From: DASPXY01 sp038227745
GTDB taxonomy: Bacteria; Planctomycetota; Planctomycetia; Gemmatales; Gemmataceae
Length of the DNA: 7,690 nucleotides
Direction of reading: 5' to 3'
Assembly (NCBI GenBank): GCA_038227745.1
Contig: JBBRPS010000498.1
Location: 1-7,690 of the forward strand
Position 1 is the first letter of the stretch. The number at the start of each line of letters is the position of its first letter. Below, piece after piece: positions 1-5,323 of this stretch. Both the position numbers and the translations under genes were made by a program. The notes beneath the pieces are model-generated. The model was not told the origin of the DNA and made no database searches. It worked only from the letters and a program-made list of their open reading frames with translations.

Positions 1-2200
1 AGCTTACGCCGAAAAGGAGGGGGCTACGGCAGAGTTCGCTAGGCCCTCTTGCCTGCCCTCCGTGCCGTTCCCCTCGCCGTAACCCCTTACCCCACAACAG
101 CGGAAAGCTGGACGATCTCTTACGCCGGCCGTTCGCCAGGATTCGCCGGCGCCGCCGCAGAGGCCGCGCCGGGTTCGCGGACGCCAGCAGGGCCGCCCGC
201 ATCTTGATCCTGCCCGCCCGGTCGCCGGACACCTCCTTGTTGACGCCCGCCAGCGCCTCGCGCACCGCCACCGTCTCGCGCGGTTTGGCGCCGGGGTCCT
301 TGGCGCCGCCCAGCACCTGCAGCTTCTTCGTCAGGTCCTGCACCACGTTCGCCCGCTTGAGGAACAGCAGCGCGAAGCAGGTATCCACCATGCCGGGGAA
401 GCTGTCCTTCCAGCTCCCGTCGGCGGCCTGCGCCTTGATCAGGATCTCGGCCCCCCAGCCGTACCAGTCGCGGCCGCCGATCGTGTCCAGGTCGTAGACC
501 ACGGCCACGCGCTCGAGAGACCAGAGATAATACAGGTCGCCCCAGGCGTCGGCACCGATGGTCCGGCCCTGGCTCTTGAGAGGCCGACGCCGCTGCAAGA
601 GGGGCCTCATCTGCTGGAGCAGCTGCGCACGTTCTGCCGGATTGGCGCCTCGGAAGCGGCGCTGCAACTCGGCCAGCTCGGCCGCGTCCTTGGCCGCGTC
701 CTTCGGGGAGGGGGCCGGCCTGCCGATCTTGCCGGCCAGGAAGAGCAGGGCCTTCTCGACCTGCGGGTCCTTGGCGAGGTTCCTGTCCGGGGCGGGCGCG
801 GTGGGGTTGCCTTTCCCGTCCGCCGGCCGCTGGCCGACCGCCGCCTCCTTGCTGATGCCGCGCCCGACCGCCAGCCCGAGCAGGCCGGCGCAGGTCATCG
901 AATCGGCCCGCATCCGATTGCCCCAGGTGTAGCCCCAGGTGCCGTCCGGGTTCTGGCTGGAGCGGAAGCGCGCCTCGGCGAAGGCCAGCGAGCGCTCCGC
1001 GGGGACGCCGTACTTCTGCGCCGACCACAGCGCAAGGATCACGAACTGCGTCAGCGAGTTGTCTTCGTGGCCGGCGGCCGGCTGGGTCACCTTCTGGCCC
1101 GCCTGGAACTCGAAGACGGGCAGGTCACGCAGGTTCGCCGGCAAATTGCCGGGGCGCATCCCGGGCGGCAACTGGAACTGCGGCCGGACCGGTTGCGGCA
1201 CGGGTTGCGGAGCGCCGCCCTCGGCAGGGGCGCTAGGGAGGAGAGGAGTGTTGTGCAGGAGCGTCAGCAGCTCCTGTTGCTGGACGGGAGTGAGCAAGGC
1301 GCAGGCGTAGTTCCACCCACCCTGGCGGCCCTGGCCGGCGACCAGGCGCAGGGCCATCTGGCGGAGGAGGTCGCGGTCGCGCGCATCGCCCAGGCGGTCG
1401 AGGAGCCAGATCGAGGTCGCGAGCTCATAGGTGGCCTGGAGGTTCGGCGCCGTGGCGCGAACGCGGTCCACGGCCTTCAGGACGAAAGGGTCGTTGGCGG
1501 GCACGCCGCAGTAGAGCAGGGTCAGTCCGGCCAGGGCCACGCCGCCGGTCTGAAAAGCATGAGCGCCCCCGTTGTTGCCGCCGAGGACTCCCTGCAGGTA
1601 GACCAGGCCACGGTCGATGGCCTGGTTCACCTCTGCCTGGTTCTTCCGGGGCGCGGCCGCGGCGGCCGGCGCTTCCACCCCCTTCGCTCCGGCCGCGACC
1701 CCGGGCGCGGGGCGGTCCTGTTTCGCCGTGGCGGCCACGGCGCCCGGCCGCGGGCTCGGCTTGGTAAAGCCGACCGGCACCAGTTCCACGCGGGGCGGCG
1801 CTTCCTGCCCGAAGGCAAACTCGGGGGGCTGCTCGGGGGGCGGGTTGCTGTTCCCGGAGGAGAAGCATACGACGATCAGGATGATGCCCAGGAGGGTGAC
1901 CGCCGCCCCGCCGCCGTAGATCGACCACAGCAGCGCGGGCGAAATCGGCTTCTTTTCCGGCGGCCGTACCGGCGCCCCGACGGGGACGGCCCTGGCCGCG
2001 ACAGGCCCGGCGGCGACGGCGGTGACAGCCGGGGCGGCTGTGAGCACCCGGTCAGGGGTCGAGCGTCTGAGGGCGGTCGAGCCATCGGCGTTCGCGATGA
2101 AGCGGGTACCGCATTTCGGACACTTGACCTTCGCGGGCAGTTCCTTCACCACCTGCAGCGCCAGGCGGCAACTGGGACAGAGGGTCTTGAGCACGGCCAT
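1..2200 (-). CDS. Zinc-ribbon, membrane-anchored protein with prenyltransferase/squalene-cyclase-like toroid repeats (3' end open)
   Basis: From the ATG at 2200 the frame runs without a stop to the left edge, about 733 codons. The start has a Shine-Dalgarno AGGAG (2209-2213) eight bases upstream. Residues 8-30 hold a CPSC...CPKC pair (Cys8, Cys11, Cys27, Cys30), an MJ0042-like zinc ribbon. An Ala/Pro/Val linker follows, then one hydrophobic helix at about 89-113 preceded by PPEKK, so the ribbon is probably cytoplasmic and the rest external. From about residue 175 alpha-helical repeats resemble the alpha/alpha toroid of terpene cyclases and prenyltransferases, with QW-type motifs: GRQGGWNYA (Trp296), NPDGTWGYTW (Trp422, Trp426) and AADGSWKD (Trp597). 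I see no clear DxDD or DDxxD motif, so catalysis is doubtful; a binding or scaffold role is equally possible. The last part (below about 200) turns Arg-rich and then runs into probable intergenic DNA, so the true C-terminus is uncertain (see findings). Family assignment is fairly sure, function unknown. Confidence 0.82.
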   Translation of the reverse strand, partial: MAVLKTLCPSCRLALQVVKELPAKVKCPKCGTRFIANADGSTALRRSTPDRVLTAAPAVTAVAAGPVAARAVPVGAPVRPPEKKPISPALLWSIYGGGAAVTLLGIILIVVCFSSGNSNPPPEQPPEFAFGQEAPPRVELVPVGFTKPSPRPGAVAATAKQDRPAPGVAAGAKGVEAPAAAAAPRKNQAEVNQAIDRGLVYLQGVLGGNNGGAHAFQTGGVALAGLTLLYCGVPANDPFVLKAVDRVRATAPNLQATYELATSIWLLDRLGDARDRDLLRQMALRLVAGQGRQGGWNYACALLTPVQQQELLTLLHNTPLLPSAPAEGGAPQPVPQPVRPQFQLPPGMRPGNLPANLRDLPVFEFQAGQKVTQPAAGHEDNSLTQFVILALWSAQKYGVPAERSLAFAEARFRSSQNPDGTWGYTWGNRMRADSMTCAGLLGLAVGRGISKEAAVGQRPADGKGNPTAPAPDRNLAKDPQVEKALLFLAGKIGRPAPSPKDAAKDAAELAELQRRFRGANPAERAQLLQQMRPLLQRRRPLKSQGRTIGADAWGDLYYLWSLERVAVVYDLDTIGGRDWYGWGAEILIKAQAADGSWKDSFPGMVDTCFALLFLKRANVVQDLTKKLQVLGGAKDPGAKPRETVAVREALAGVNKEVSGDRAGRIKMRAALLASANPARPLRRRRRILANGRRKRSSSFPLLWGKGLRRGERHGGQARGPSELCRSPLLFGVS
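20..86. repeat. Imperfect stem-loop in probable non-coding DNA
   Basis: GGGGCTACGGC (20-30) pairs with GCCGTAACCCC (76-86), with one C/A mismatch in 11 positions. The 45-base interior could fold further. AGGAGGGGGCT at 15-25 is also found at the start of the large hairpin (5270-5280), which suggests related dispersed elements. The region 1-119 lies beyond a plausible stop (TAA at 122-120) for the minus-strand gene. I see no gene of its own here. Confidence 0.35.
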
Positions 2201-2253
2201 GGTGCGGACTCCTGTCGAGAAAAGGCCGAGGGACGGAGTATGAATAGAATGTT

Positions 2254-2262
2254 GTTATAGCA
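2254..2262 (-). promoter_or_regulatory. Candidate extended -10 promoter for the zinc-ribbon/toroid gene
   Basis: On the minus strand TGCTATAAC matches an extended -10 (TGn plus a 5/6 match to TATAAT). It sits about 54 bases before the ATG at 2200, giving a leader of about 47 bases that carries the AGGAG ribosome site. No convincing -35 is seen at the right spacing, which is tolerable for an extended -10. It also lies upstream of rsmH, but I found no good plus-strand promoter. Confidence 0.35.
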
Positions 2263-2340
2263 GAACACGGCAAGGCTTCGCCATGAAAAAATGGTCGCCG
2301 ATCGCCGGAAACTCGGCCCGGTGTCGGGTAGCGGTTCGCA

Positions 2341-2387
2341 GGGACAAGCTGCCGGTTTGCCCCCCGGACAAGCTGGCAGCTTGTCCC
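2341..2387. repeat. Two mutually exclusive hairpins upstream of rsmH
   Basis: GGGACAAGCTGCC (2341-2353) is the exact reverse complement of GGCAGCTTGTCCC (2375-2387). The same right arm can instead pair with the nearer GGACAAGCT (2366-2374) through AGCTTGTCC (2378-2386), a 9-bp stem with a GGC loop. Left and middle copies form a near-direct repeat. The structure ends 12 bases before the chosen rsmH start. It could be a dispersed palindromic repeat or a leader that changes translation of rsmH; sequence alone cannot decide. Confidence 0.6.
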
Positions 2388-2399
2388 CACGAGAGCGCC

Positions 2400-3344
2400 A
2401 TGAAACCCCGCCAGCGCAGCACGCCGCCCGGAGAGCACCGGGCGGTCATGCTCCCGGAAGTCCTCGCCGCCCTCGACCCGCAGCCGGGCCAGACCATTGT
2501 CGATTGCACCGTCGGCTGGGGCGGCCACGCCGTCGAGCTGCTCCGGCGCGTCGGGCCGGAGGGTCGCCTGATCGGCCTCGACTTCGACGCCGACAACCTC
2601 CCCCGCGCCCGCGAACGGCTCAAGGCGGTCGGCTTCCCGTTCGCACTGCACCACGGCAACTTCGCCGGCCTGTCCGCGATCCTCGCCGGGGAAGGCGTGA
2701 CCGCGGCGGACGGCCTGCTCGCCGACCTCGGCGTCTCCAGTATGCAGATCGACGACGCGGGCCGCGGCTTCTCGTATTCGCGCGACGGCCCGCTCGACAT
2801 GCGCATGGACCCCAGCCGGGGCCGCACCGCCGCCGAGATCCTCGCCGACATCCCGGAACAGGACCTGGCCGAGGCGCTGCGGACGTTCGGCGACGAACCA
2901 GACGCGGCGAAGGTGGCGGCGGCCATCGTTGCCGCCCGGCAGCGCGCCCCACTGGAACGCACCGGCCAGCTGGCCCGCGCGATCGCCGAGGCCGCCGGCT
3001 GGGGCCAGGGCGGCCAGCGCTGGCGACTCCACCCCGCCCCCGGGCGCTGGAACCTCCATCCCGCCGCCCGCACCTTCCAGGCCCTGCGCATCCTCGTCAA
3101 CCGCGAGCTGAACAACCTCGAAGCGCTGCTGCGCCACCTGCCGTCCTGCCTGCGCGAGGGCGGTCGGGCGGCCCTCATCAGCTTCCACAGCGGCGAGGAT
3201 CGGCTGGTGAAGGCGGCATTCCGCGACGGCGAGCGGCTCGGACAGTACCGTGAGGTTTCCCCGGATCCGGTCCGCGCCGCACCGCAGGAGCGCCTCGTGA
3301 ACCCCCGTTCACGGTCCGCCAAGTTACGCTGCGCGGTAAAGTAG
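2400..3344 (+). CDS. rsmH: 16S rRNA (cytosine(1402)-N(4))-methyltransferase RsmH
   Basis: RsmH (MraW) transfers methyl from S-adenosylmethionine to N4 of C1402 in 16S rRNA, in the ribosomal P site. The 314 residues match the usual family length and carry the family motifs in order: EHRAVMLPEVL (12-22), VDCTVGWGGH (SAM motif I, 34-43), LIGLDFD (57-63), ADLGVSSMQIDDAGRGFS (108-125), GPLDMRMD (130-137), FGDE (163-166), HPAARTFQALRILVN (220-234), ISFHSGEDR (260-268) and NPRSRSAKLR near the end. I chose ATG 2400 because the family starts close to the EHxPVML motif. An upstream in-frame ATG at 2283 has an AAGG eight bases before it but would add 39 residues translated through the palindromic repeat. 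GAGAG (2391-2395) is a modest ribosome site for 2400. Oddities are Gly265 where SFHSLEDR normally has Leu, and a duplicated RWxLHPA (207-213, 216-222). None of the usual dcw genes (mraZ, ftsI, mur) flank it here. Confidence 0.95.
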   Translation: MKPRQRSTPPGEHRAVMLPEVLAALDPQPGQTIVDCTVGWGGHAVELLRRVGPEGRLIGLDFDADNLPRARERLKAVGFPFALHHGNFAGLSAILAGEGVTAADGLLADLGVSSMQIDDAGRGFSYSRDGPLDMRMDPSRGRTAAEILADIPEQDLAEALRTFGDEPDAAKVAAAIVAARQRAPLERTGQLARAIAEAAGWGQGGQRWRLHPAPGRWNLHPAARTFQALRILVNRELNNLEALLRHLPSCLREGGRAALISFHSGEDRLVKAAFRDGERLGQYREVSPDPVRAAPQERLVNPRSRSAKLRCAVK

Positions 3345-3360
3345 CCTCTTGAGGAGAGGC
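3344..3360 (+). terminator. Weak hairpin right after the rsmH stop
   Basis: GCCTCT (3344-3349) and AGAGGC (3355-3360) form a 6-bp stem with a 5-base loop; its first base is the last base of the TAG stop. No T-run follows (ATATGATGG), so it may only weakly terminate or may protect the 3' end. Confidence 0.35.
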
Positions 3361-3388
3361 ATATGATGGACTCGGACGCGGACGGGAT

Positions 3389-3417
3389 TTGGCATTTTGA
3401 CGGAAGTAAGCTATAAG
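3389..3417 (+). promoter_or_regulatory. Candidate sigma70 promoter of the response regulator-GGDEF gene
   Basis: TTGGCA (3389-3394, 5/6 to TTGACA) and TATAAG (3412-3417, 5/6 to TATAAT) are separated by exactly 17 bases in an AT-richer stretch between rsmH and the next gene. Transcription would start near 3424, leaving a leader of about 75 bases. This implies that the GGDEF gene is not simply co-transcribed with rsmH. Confidence 0.55.
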
Positions 3418-3450
3418 TTGAAAAGGCATTCGTAGCCGTCCCCCCAACGG

Positions 3451-3491
3451 GCACGTATTCCGGGCTCCCCCTCCGGGGCGTGCGCAAGAGG
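3451..3491 (+). promoter_or_regulatory. Structured leader and ribosome site of the GGDEF gene
   Basis: GCACG (3451-3455) pairs with CGTGC (3479-3483), and CCCC (3467-3470) with GGGG (3475-3478), making a GC-rich hairpin just upstream of AAGAGG (3486-3491). That Shine-Dalgarno is seven bases from the GTG start at 3499. Strong structure this close could lower translation, but no ligand-binding riboswitch is recognised. Confidence 0.3.
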
Positions 3492-3498
3492 TCCCGCA

Positions 3499-4539
3499 GT
3501 GACTCATTACAAGTGTTCCCTGCTGGTGGTGGATGATGAGCCGTACATCCTCGCCACCCTGTCGTCGCTGCTGAGCACGGAGTTCGAGGTCCTGACCGCC
3601 GACTCCGCCGAGGCCGCCCAGGCCCTGTTCAGTACGCGCGACATCGACCTGGTCCTCACCGACCAGCGGATGCCGCGCCTGACCGGCGTGCAGCTGCTGG
3701 AGTGGGTGCGGCAGCACCAGCCGCGGACCGTGCGCCTGCTGATGACCGGCTTCGCCGAGCTGGAGGAGGCCGTCGAGGCCATCAACCGCGCCCAGGTCTT
3801 CCGCTACCTCTTCAAGCCGTGGCGGTCCGAGGAACTGCTTGAGGTCCTCCACAGCGCCGCGCGGACCTTCATCCTGGAGCGCAGCAACGAGCATCTGCTC
3901 CTGGAACTGCGGACCCTGAACCTGGAGCTGGAGCAGCGGGTGCAGCAGCGCACGCGCGAGCTGGAGGAGGCGAACCACGAGCTGGAACAGAAGAACAAGA
4001 TGCTGGAGAAGCTGGCCCTGACCGACCCGCTGACGGGCTTGCCGAACCGCCGGGCCATGGACCGCCTGGCCGAGCGCGAGCTGCGCCGCCGCGATCGCTA
4101 CCCCAGCCCGCTGGCGGTCGGCCTGATCGACGTCGATCATTTCAAGCAGATCAACGTCCGCTACCTGCTGCCGGGCGGCGACAAGGTCCTGGTGGACCTG
4201 GCGAAGAGCCTGATGGGATCGCTGCGGACGGTGGACTACCTGGGCCGGATCGGCGGCGAGGAGTTCCTGGTGATCGCCCCCGAGACGGACATGATCGGCG
4301 CGACGGTCCTGGGCGAGCGCATCCGCAGCACGGTGGAGAACGCGGTCTTCCTTTACAAGGAAGACAAGATCCCGGTGACGATCAGCCTGGGGTTCGCGGT
4401 GGCGGACACGAACGTGGTGGCGGACTACGAGCAGATGAAGCACCTCGCCGCGGCGGCCCTCGCCGAGGCCAAGGTGAAGGGCCGCAACCGCTGCATCATG
4501 CACTCGCTGAGTTCCCGCCCTTTTGAACAGGCCGGCTAG
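3499..4539 (+). CDS. Response regulator with GGDEF diguanylate cyclase domain
   Basis: The 346-residue cytoplasmic protein should make cyclic di-GMP from two GTP when its receiver is phosphorylated. The REC domain (about 6-125) has acidic Asp12/Asp13, phospho-acceptor Asp55 in LVLTDQRMP, Thr83 in LLMTGF and Lys106 in LFKPW, the full set needed. Residues about 127-172 are Glu/Leu/Gln-rich with heptads, a likely coiled-coil dimerisation stalk. The GGDEF domain starts at LTDPLTGLPNRRAMD (174-188); metal ligand Asp211 (DVDHF), Asn219, Asp228 and the signature GGEEF (252-256) are present. RTVD (243-246) lies five residues before GGEEF, the canonical inhibitory I-site for product feedback. The usual NDxxGHxxGD loop reads NVRYLLPGGD (219-228), so the Asp-Gly-His part is missing. 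The start is GTG with AAGAGG upstream. No histidine kinase lies in the window, so its input is unknown. Confidence 0.95.
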   Translation: MTHYKCSLLVVDDEPYILATLSSLLSTEFEVLTADSAEAAQALFSTRDIDLVLTDQRMPRLTGVQLLEWVRQHQPRTVRLLMTGFAELEEAVEAINRAQVFRYLFKPWRSEELLEVLHSAARTFILERSNEHLLLELRTLNLELEQRVQQRTRELEEANHELEQKNKMLEKLALTDPLTGLPNRRAMDRLAERELRRRDRYPSPLAVGLIDVDHFKQINVRYLLPGGDKVLVDLAKSLMGSLRTVDYLGRIGGEEFLVIAPETDMIGATVLGERIRSTVENAVFLYKEDKIPVTISLGFAVADTNVVADYEQMKHLAAAALAEAKVKGRNRCIMHSLSSRPFEQAG

Positions 4540-4542
4540 TGC

Positions 4543-4566
4543 AGAGGCAATCGGCCTCTTGTTTCT
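4543..4566 (+). terminator. Probable intrinsic terminator after the GGDEF gene
   Basis: AGAGGC (4543-4548) and GCCTCT (4554-4559) make a 6-bp stem with loop AATCG, followed by TGTTTCT, a modest T-rich tail. An outer GTGCA (4539-4543) and TGCAC (4566-4570) could extend the stem. It begins within a few bases of the TAG stop at 4537-4539. Confidence 0.5.
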
Positions 4567-4683
4567 GCACTGCGGACCGGCGTGACCAGTCCAGGTGAAC
4601 GCGGTTGGCCCGGAGCGTCGGGGAGGGAAACCTCTCCAGCGCCCTGGGCTGGTCGCGTTTCTATTCCGGCCCCGGCTCGGCGC

Positions 4684-4713
4684 TTGACGCGGCGGACGTT
4701 GGTGTGGTTTGAT
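4684..4713 (+). promoter_or_regulatory. Candidate promoter of the small HTH pair
   Basis: TTGACG (4684-4689, 5/6 to consensus) and TTTGAT (4708-4713, 4/6) are 18 bases apart, about 36 bases before the first ATG at 4749. The terminator upstream supports an independent transcription unit. The -10 is only moderate. Confidence 0.4.
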
Positions 4714-4748
4714 GGGGGCGTCACCCGTTCGGCGGCCGGGGGTGGGTC

Positions 4749-5000
4749 ATGGAGCGCGTGCAGAGCATCGCGGCGTGGATGGCGGAGCGCGGCGTGACGC
4801 CGGAGCAGTTGCTCGCGGCGTCGGGCCTGGACCGCAAGGTCCTCGACGCGATCGTCCAGGGCCGGTACACGCCCAGCCCGCAGCAGCGCCTGCGGGTGGC
4901 GGCGGCGCTTGGCGTCGAGTCGGCGCAGGTGGCCTGGGGGCACACGGCGACGGTGGAACACATCCAGGGTCACGGCCCGCAGTTCGGCCGCAGCCCGTGA
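4749..5000 (+). CDS. Small HTH-like protein, first of a tandem paralogous pair
   Basis: This is an 83-residue protein. Its helix pattern, VTPEQLLAASGLDRKVLDAIVQGRYTPSP (16-44) followed by RLRVAAALGV (47-56), looks like a Cro/XRE-type helix-turn-helix: a core AASGL turn, then a recognition-like segment ending in TPSP. The C-terminal part is unusual: WGH (63-65) then HIQGHGP (71-77), giving three histidines (65, 71, 75) at positions kept exactly in the next gene. It aligns without gaps to that protein over 77 residues, with about 29 identities by eye. Start ATG 4749 has only a G-rich upstream stretch as ribosome site. No signal peptide or membrane helix is seen. The likely role is DNA binding or regulation, but a metal-binding or protein-interaction role for the His tail is possible. 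I do not recognise a named family. Confidence 0.8.
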   Translation: MERVQSIAAWMAERGVTPEQLLAASGLDRKVLDAIVQGRYTPSPQQRLRVAAALGVESAQVAWGHTATVEHIQGHGPQFGRSP

Positions 5001-5023
5001 GCGGCCCTTTCGGGAGGAGTGTG

Positions 5024-5260
5024 ATGGACGCCAACAAGACCGTCAGCGAGCTGTGCGTGGAGCACCGCCTCGACGCGAAGCAGCTGGCGGAGCGGGCGGG
5101 ACTGGACGAGCAGCGGGTGCTGGCGATCGTGCTGTGCCGCTGGACTCCGAGCCCCGCGGAGCGCGACAAGGTGGCCGGAGTGTTCGGCCTGACGCGCGAG
5201 CAGATCACCTGGGGCCACAAGACGCCGATCCAGCACATCTACGGCCACGGACCGGGGTGA
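5024..5260 (+). CDS. Small HTH-like protein, second of a tandem paralogous pair
   Basis: This is a 78-residue protein starting at ATG 5024, supported by GGGAGGAG (5012-5019) with GGAGG six bases from the start. It begins 23 bases after the first gene's stop, so the two are almost certainly co-transcribed and translated from separate sites. A longer in-frame reading to 4709 exists, but that part is only a shadow of the first gene. The layout mirrors the first protein: LDAKQLAERAGLDEQRV (16-32) as putative HTH, RWTPSP (39-44), KVAGVFGLTREQ (49-60), then WGH (63-65) and HIYGHGP (71-77). The protein ends one residue after GHGP. It differs by Cys11 and Cys38 and a more acidic N-terminus, suggesting heterodimer partners or diverged specificity. 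Function is unproven; a transcriptional regulator is the best guess. Confidence 0.8.
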   Translation: MDANKTVSELCVEHRLDAKQLAERAGLDEQRVLAIVLCRWTPSPAERDKVAGVFGLTREQITWGHKTPIQHIYGHGPG

Positions 5261-5266
5261 CGACCC

Positions 5267-5323
5267 CGTAGGAGGGGGCTCCGTCCCCCGACCTGAGATC
5301 GGGGGACGGAGCCCCCTCCTACG
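5267..5323. repeat. Perfect 25-bp inverted repeat, bidirectional terminator-like hairpin
   Basis: The arms 5267-5291 and 5299-5323 are exact reverse complements around a 7-base loop CCTGAGA. It lies between convergent genes, seven bases after the HTH stop (5260), and its right arm contains the TAG stop of the DUF4058 gene (5321-5319). It has no T-run, so termination would rely on the very stable stem. Its perfect symmetry and GGAGGGGGCTCCG core suggest a dispersed palindromic repeat that also acts as a two-way 3'-end structure. Confidence 0.75.

Noticed and set aside
120..1028. Minus-strand 302-residue Arg/Gly-rich open frame
   Set aside because: It is a shadow of the toroid gene in the neighbouring frame. 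Only its final ~20 codons might be real, if the gene changes frame near its end.
1067..2260. Plus-strand 397-residue open frame antisense to the toroid gene
   Set aside because: Low-complexity Arg/Gly composition and no family motifs; the opposite strand carries a coherent domain protein with a ribosome site.
2052..3487. Long minus-strand open frames antisense to rsmH
   Set aside because: High GC makes antisense frames open; the plus strand has every RsmH motif.
3178..4503. Minus-strand 441-residue frame antisense to the GGDEF gene
   Set aside because: His/Gln/Leu-rich mirror of a codon-biased gene; no domain recognised.
4709..5023. Upstream extension of the second HTH protein
   Set aside because: It overlaps the first HTH gene in another frame and is Gly/Arg-rich; a clear ribosome site precedes ATG 5024.
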